Below, piece after piece: positions 59,820-64,000 of a stretch of 64,000 nucleotides of DNA (its first letter is position 1; the number at the start of each line of letters is the position of its first letter). Where the stretch lies: contig SCQE01000077.1 of assembly GCA_004321915.1 (NCBI GenBank), forward strand, positions 20,471 through 84,470. Direction: 5' to 3'. The notes beneath the pieces were generated by a model. It made no database searches. It saw nothing but the letters and a program-made list of their open reading frames with translations, and had not been told where the DNA came from. The stretch is from Nitrospirota bacterium. Lineage in GTDB: Bacteria > Nitrospirota > Thermodesulfovibrionia > Thermodesulfovibrionales > Dissulfurispiraceae. The translations under genes and the position numbers were made by a program.

Positions 59820-59900
59820 AGTTTCAATGGAAGATTTTAAATTATTTTTTATGCCCTTTGATATAATAGAAAAAAGGGAAACTCGATTCGGAGGCATGGC

Positions 59901-59997
59901 ATGAAAGAGTCTATATATATTGAAACTACAGTTGATTTGCACTCCTGAAGAATTAATGCCTAGCATTCGGCAAAACAGGCAACTTTACAACATTTGA
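59901..59997 (+). pseudogene. PIN-domain toxin gene reduced by internal deletion
   Basis: After a good ribosome site (GGAGG at 59890-59894) the frame starts MKESIYIETTV, the typical opening of a group of PIN-domain proteins, and stops at 59948. From 59935 in another frame the sequence reads ICTPEELMPSIRQ to a stop at 59997, and ICTPEELM is the typical C-terminus of the same group. The roughly 130 codons between are missing, with the junction near 59931-59936. It is therefore a deletion pseudogene, not a short gene. Confidence 0.55.
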
Positions 59998-60080
59998 CTG
60001 AACAAATGACAGGCAAGCCGTTATGAAAGGTATCCACGAAATCACATATCCCAATACCCAACAATTGTGAAGATGAAATA

Positions 60081-62750
60081 ATGGGTATTGCAGGGCATCA
60101 GCTTGAAGCAACTGTCATGCCGGATCATTCCATACAGCTCGAATGGAACGATACTCACATACATGAAAATAAAAGCAGCAGACTGCTTGAGCAGGAGTTT
60201 TACCGGCGTTTCTTAATTGATAAGAACAGGGCATTTCTTTTTCTTGGGTTATCGGACCCGACAATTCCACTATCACCGTCACTTGAGTATTGGCGAGAAT
60301 TCTGCGGACTCTATGCCAAAAAACTCAGGTTGACGCCGGATATCGAGACCCTCCGTCACAACACGAAGATACGGATTGAAGATCAAGAGCTTGACAGTAT
60401 ATTTGAAAGCGCCCCCTTAATGACGGGCTCAGAATATCTGAACAGAGAAGCTCTGAGTGAGGTTTGGGAGGGCATCAACAGCGCATTTAAAAGCGAGATA
60501 AAAGATTATCACGGTACAGTTCAAGAGTTTATTAAGACATACAGCCCCGGCGTGCATCTGGTTGGCCGCGTATTTTTTCACCTCGTTGAGAGCAAAAAAG
60601 AGGACTATCCGTTTGCCTTTCTTGCAACATATTCCACAGGTTTGAATAATCAAGGTTCGTCCAAACATATGCCTCTGAAACACGCACTGGAGGAGTTTAA
60701 AGGCGATCGCCCTAAATTGCTCGAACTTCTTGTTACCGTACATCGAGCGGCAAAAAATAGCCGGCTTGTAGCCGGTATGCTTGAAAGCGGCGATATATTC
60801 CATCCTCTATCGTGGTCAGAGCGTGAGGCGGTTATGTTTCTTAAGGAAATCCCGTTTTATGAAGAATCAGGTATTTTGTGCAGGATCCCTAACTGGTGGA
60901 AAGGGAGATCCTCCGGAGTGAAAATAAATATTAGTGTTGGAGGTAAAGCTCCATCATGCTTGGGTATGGAGGCTCTGTTGAGTTTCGATGCCGCTTTGTT
61001 TTTGGAGGACACGCCGATTACAGAGGAGGAGGCGCGGTCTTTGCTACAGGCTTCGGAAGGACTTGCCTTTATCAAAAATCGCTGGGTTGCGGTTGACCCC
61101 GAAAAACTGCGTCAGACACTTGCGGCCTATGAAAAAGCAAAAAAGCTAAGCCAAGAAGGCGAGTTCACGCTGCGGGATGCCCTCCGCATGCAGCTGAATC
61201 CGAAGCTGACACTGCCTTTTGATGTTCCTGATGATGCAATATCCATAAACAGCGGCGACTGGCTGGCATCGCTTACGCGCAAACTACGCAGCCCTGAACT
61301 TATGGATGCTCTTTCTTTAGGGGAAGGGTTCAAGGCGAAACTTAGGCACTATCAGCAAAATGGGGTAGCATGGCTCTACCTTCTTGACTCACTCAGATTC
61401 GGCATCTGTCTGGCGGATGATATGGGCCTCGGCAAAACAATCCAGATACTGGCCTTGCTTCATCTGCTTAAGACCAAAAAAGAACAAGGCGCAAGCCTTC
61501 TTGTCATGCCTGTTTCACTTCTTGCCAATTGGGAAAACGAGATTAAACGTTTTGTTCCTGACCTGAAGTTTGTTATCGCCCATCCCAGTGTTCGGGATAG
61601 AGTTATGGGGGAACTCAAAAATGCCGATGCAGTAAAGAAATTCGACCTTGTGATAACCACTTATTCTCTCATCAAGAAATATGAGTGGCTGCAGTCACAT
61701 AAGTGGACCTATGTGATTCTGGATGAAGCGCAGGCGATAAAGAATCCCTCGGCTGGACAGACAAAAGCTGTTAAAAATCTTCACTCAAAAAACAGGATAG
61801 TCATGACCGGCACCCCTGTAGAAAACAGCCTCTCTGATCTGTGGTCTCTTTTTGATTTCATAAATCCCGGACTTCTCGGAAGTGCGCGGGAATTCTCTGA
61901 TTTTACAAAAAGCCTGAATAAAGACCACAGCGGTTACGCACGGCTAAGGAAAGTTGTAACTCCATATATTCTTCGTCGCCTAAAAACAGACAAGACAGTT
62001 ATATCCGACTTGCCGGAGAAGGTCGAAATGAAGACCTATGCTTCATTAAGCAAAAGGCAGCTTGTGCTTTATGAGCATATGGTTAAGGATCTAAAAGAAA
62101 CCATTGCAAAAACAGACGGCATAAAAAGAAAGGGACTGATCCTTTCGGCCCTCATGAAATTTAAACAGCTCTGTAATCATCCGGACCATTATTTAGGCAC
62201 AGGCGGGTTCGAGGAGGAGGAGAGCGGAAAGTTTCTCAGGTTGCGTGAGATCTGTGAAACAATATACGAAAAACGGGAGCGGGTGCTTGTCTTTACTCAG
62301 TTCAGAGAAATGACAGAGCCGATTAGAGTCTATTTGAAAGGTCTCTTTCATCACGATGGCTTGGTGCTGCACGGCGGCACACAGGCTGGCAAGCGCAAAG
62401 ATATTGTTGCCAGATTCGAGGCTTCCGACTATATGCCTTTTATGGTGCTGTCGCTTAAGGCGGGAGGTGTGGGGCTTAATCTTACGGCAGCCAATCATGT
62501 AATTCATTTTGACAGATGGTGGAATCCTGCCGTAGAAAATCAGGCCACAGACAGGGCGTTCAGAATCGGGCAGAAAAAAAATGTGCTGGTTCACAAATTC
62601 ATTACAAAAGGCACTATAGAGGAAAAGATAGATATGATGATTGAAGGAAAGCTCAAGCTTTCGCAGGAAGTCATTCAGTCCGGAAGCGAGGCTTGGATTA
62701 CAGAAATGAGCAACGAAGATATTATAAAACTCTTTAGCGTCACGCTTTAG
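60081..62750 (+). CDS. SNF2-family DNA-dependent ATPase/helicase
   Basis: This 889-residue protein has a C-terminal SWI2/SNF2 motor: Walker A DDMGLGKTIQILALL near 448, DEAQAIKN near 548, the MTGTPVENSL helicase motif near 578, LKAGGVGLNLTAANHVIHFD near 793 and the QxxR motif DRAFRIGQ near 823. The N-terminal 400 residues match the bacterial SNF2-associated region without a named enzyme motif. Bacterial members with RapA-like motors remodel protein-DNA complexes. It is followed after 51 bases by a SWIM-zinc-finger gene, a pairing common in bacteria. The SWIM protein is probably its DNA- or partner-binding subunit. Confidence 0.93.
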   Translation: MGIAGHQLEATVMPDHSIQLEWNDTHIHENKSSRLLEQEFYRRFLIDKNRAFLFLGLSDPTIPLSPSLEYWREFCGLYAKKLRLTPDIETLRHNTKIRIEDQELDSIFESAPLMTGSEYLNREALSEVWEGINSAFKSEIKDYHGTVQEFIKTYSPGVHLVGRVFFHLVESKKEDYPFAFLATYSTGLNNQGSSKHMPLKHALEEFKGDRPKLLELLVTVHRAAKNSRLVAGMLESGDIFHPLSWSEREAVMFLKEIPFYEESGILCRIPNWWKGRSSGVKINISVGGKAPSCLGMEALLSFDAALFLEDTPITEEEARSLLQASEGLAFIKNRWVAVDPEKLRQTLAAYEKAKKLSQEGEFTLRDALRMQLNPKLTLPFDVPDDAISINSGDWLASLTRKLRSPELMDALSLGEGFKAKLRHYQQNGVAWLYLLDSLRFGICLADDMGLGKTIQILALLHLLKTKKEQGASLLVMPVSLLANWENEIKRFVPDLKFVIAHPSVRDRVMGELKNADAVKKFDLVITTYSLIKKYEWLQSHKWTYVILDEAQAIKNPSAGQTKAVKNLHSKNRIVMTGTPVENSLSDLWSLFDFINPGLLGSAREFSDFTKSLNKDHSGYARLRKVVTPYILRRLKTDKTVISDLPEKVEMKTYASLSKRQLVLYEHMVKDLKETIAKTDGIKRKGLILSALMKFKQLCNHPDHYLGTGGFEEEESGKFLRLREICETIYEKRERVLVFTQFREMTEPIRVYLKGLFHHDGLVLHGGTQAGKRKDIVARFEASDYMPFMVLSLKAGGVGLNLTAANHVIHFDRWWNPAVENQATDRAFRIGQKKNVLVHKFITKGTIEEKIDMMIEGKLKLSQEVIQSGSEAWITEMSNEDIIKLFSVTL

Positions 62751-62801
62751 ATCTATGGTAAACTGCCTATTATCAAAATCACCAAACGGAAAGGGGCCTT
62801 A

Positions 62802-63755
62802 ATGGGATGGTCAAGATACAATAGATATTCAGGGTTTCCGGAATATGTTACCGTAGGCGAAAAAAAAGCAAAGGCAGAAAAGAAGCTCAAAGAGCTATTG
62901 AAGAAAAACCCCGATGCAAAGCCGGTACTCATTAAAGGCAGCGCAATTGCTAAGACATGGTGGGGCAAGGCTTGGAATAAAAATCTCGAACAGTACGCCG
63001 ATTACAGCAATCGCATAGGCAGGGGCAGAAGCTATGTCAGGCACGGAGCTGTACTTGACCTTCAGATTGCCGCAGGCTCTATTCGGTCGTTGGTGCAAGG
63101 TTCATCCTCAAAACCTTATTCTGTAGAAATAAAGATAACTCCGCTAAACAGCGGTATCTGGCAGACCTTGATTTCGGAGTGTCAGGGAATGCTCGATTCT
63201 ATACAGGACCTTTTGGCCGGAACATTTTCCCGCGAAATCGGAAACCTTTTTATGCGTAAAGAAGCCGGTCTTTTCCCTGCGCCCAAAGAGATCAGATTTA
63301 ACTGCTCCTGTCCTGACTGGGCTGATATGTGCAAACATGTGGCAGCGACGCTGTATGGGGTGGGGGCACGGCTTGATGAGAACCCTGCTCTGTTTTTCGC
63401 TCTTCGTAATAAAGAAATGGATGAACTCATACACAGGGCGGTTTTGGAAAAAGCAGAGCGTCTGATATCAAAAACTCCGAGAAAAGGCGCGCGAATTATT
63501 GAAGATGCAGATATTTCCTCAGTATTCGGTATTGAGATGGAAGAAACAGTATTGGATGTAAAACCGCATACAGATAAGGTAAAAGAAAAAAATGCATCTG
63601 TCAAAGTGAAGGCAAAAAACATAAAAGAGAAGAAAAATGTCATTTTAAAAAACAGTACAACAGCAAAAACAAAAAAAACGACTAAAAAGAAACCTCAAAA
63701 GAATGGAAAAACAAGACCGACTCAGGACAAACATTCTAAGAGAGCGGGACGGTAG
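62802..63755 (+). CDS. SWIM zinc-finger protein
   Basis: This is a 317-residue protein. The SWIM motif CxCx(n)CxH is FNCSCPDWADMCKHVAATLY near residue 165. The N-terminus (GWSRYNRYSGFPEYVTVGEK and WWGKAWNKNLEQYADYSNRI) is conserved in SWIM proteins that accompany SNF2 helicases. The last 50 residues are lysine-rich and low in complexity (KTKKTTKKKPQKNGK), fit for nucleic acid binding. The ATG follows AAAGGGG. It is probably in one operon with the helicase gene. Confidence 0.9.
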   Translation: MGWSRYNRYSGFPEYVTVGEKKAKAEKKLKELLKKNPDAKPVLIKGSAIAKTWWGKAWNKNLEQYADYSNRIGRGRSYVRHGAVLDLQIAAGSIRSLVQGSSSKPYSVEIKITPLNSGIWQTLISECQGMLDSIQDLLAGTFSREIGNLFMRKEAGLFPAPKEIRFNCSCPDWADMCKHVAATLYGVGARLDENPALFFALRNKEMDELIHRAVLEKAERLISKTPRKGARIIEDADISSVFGIEMEETVLDVKPHTDKVKEKNASVKVKAKNIKEKKNVILKNSTTAKTKKTTKKKPQKNGKTRPTQDKHSKRAGR

Positions 63756-63868
63756 ATGTTCAGTAAAATAAACAGCAAGGGAAATTGAGCGGTTAAATTG
63801 TAAGCATAATTATTAACCGTCTCATAATAATTTGCACTTAATCTATTTATTTTGGTATACTTGTATGC

Positions 63869-64000
63869 ATGAGAACGAGTGATGCCCGAAGACTTGATCA
63901 TAAGAGCCTGACTGAGTTGAGGAAACGCGCTGTAGAAAGCGTGCAGAGCGGACAAAGTCCTGAGATTGTGGCTCAAGTTTTTAGAATAGGAAGAAGAACA
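63869..64000 (+). CDS. IS630-family transposase, N-terminal part (runs off the window)
   Basis: The frame from ATG 63869 is open to the window end (44 codons). The protein starts MRTSDARRLDHKSLTELRKR, then AVESVQSGQSPEIVAQVFRIG, the N-terminal helix-turn-helix of IS630-type transposases. The catalytic DDE domain lies outside. I did not find a terminal inverted repeat in the 113 bases between the SWIM gene and this start, so the left end of the element is not fixed. Confidence 0.75.
   Translation, partial: MRTSDARRLDHKSLTELRKRAVESVQSGQSPEIVAQVFRIGRRT

Larger units (their letters stand above)
59543..60080. other. Degenerate mobile-element region without intact genes
   Basis: This 538-base stretch holds no full-length gene. 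Reading it on both strands shows a 38-codon excisionase-like frame on the minus strand (59587-59703), palindromes at 59729-59743 and 59762-59819, and a collapsed PIN-domain gene on the plus strand (59901-59997). A plain TATAAT at 59862-59867 lies upstream of the last, but no good -35 accompanies it. The final 80 bases before the SNF2 gene show nothing recognisable. Confidence 0.6.

Noticed and set aside
63756..63868. Left inverted repeat of the IS630 element
   Set aside because: The AT-rich gap contains no repeat I could pair, since the other end of the element is outside the window.

Overview
The window reads as a Gram-negative chromosome of moderate GC content. The evidence is Wza-like outer-membrane export, Wzz, Wzx and a WecA-like initiating transferase, followed by a housekeeping block with proS, recR, ybaB, dnaX, the SRP RNA and tRNA-Ser. 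The lineage cannot be fixed from sequence alone. The mixture of B12-radical SAM proteins, small toxin-antitoxin pairs, hairpin-rich short repeats and an IS630-type transposase would fit a Nitrospirota- or Desulfobacterota-like bacterium, but this is a weak inference.

Positions 1-54685 are one very long, almost gap-free plus-strand locus for a complex surface polysaccharide (O-antigen, capsule or exopolysaccharide). From left to right: FkbM methyltransferases and glycosyltransferases with wecB (1-6471); an O-acylation set of two SGNH proteins, an MBOAT acyltransferase and a 49-residue DUF5989 protein that is easily missed (6538-10139); a Wzy-like membrane protein (10234-11415); a UDP-ManNAc3NAcA-type block with a fused WbpB-WbpD protein, WbpE and WbpI (11418-15389); a GT2 and an AsnB-type amidotransferase (15386-18147). 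Then comes an eleven-gene module that is unlike ordinary O-antigen genes (18160-31670). After it: Wzx and a large membrane protein (31686-34710); a HisH/HisF/WbpG acetamidino-forming set (34707-37194); a second cluster of radical SAM, methyltransferase and glycosyltransferase genes (37191-47807); a VapBC-like pair (47888-48531); and the terminal assembly genes: UDP-HexNAc dehydrogenase, WecA-like transferase, SLBB export protein and Wzz (48543-54685).

The best candidate for an undescribed system is 18160-31670. It combines a carrier protein, an amino-acid-type adenylation enzyme, two B12-binding radical SAM proteins, a PLP enzyme, an N-formyltransferase, a deacetylase, an alpha/alpha-toroid protein, an N-terminal-nucleophile hydrolase fused to a methyltransferase, a GNAT-like protein and one protein that I do not recognise. 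My inference is that it builds an unusual acyl or aminoacyl group on a carrier and transfers it to a sugar of the polysaccharide. A second theme is the complete predicted UDP-ManNAc(3NAm)A pathway. It is split over three places, and its HisF has Leu11 where histidine-pathway HisF has Asp11.

Positions 54682-59228 run on the minus strand: tRNA-Ser(GGA), SRP RNA, dnaX, ybaB, recR and proS, with a plausible promoter just upstream of the tRNA. Positions 59234-60080 are a graveyard of mobile DNA: a truncated integrase, a small excisionase-like reading frame, hairpins, and a PIN-toxin gene reduced to its first and last codons. Positions 60081-63755 hold a SNF2 helicase and a SWIM-zinc-finger protein, and the window ends inside the start of an IS630-family transposase.
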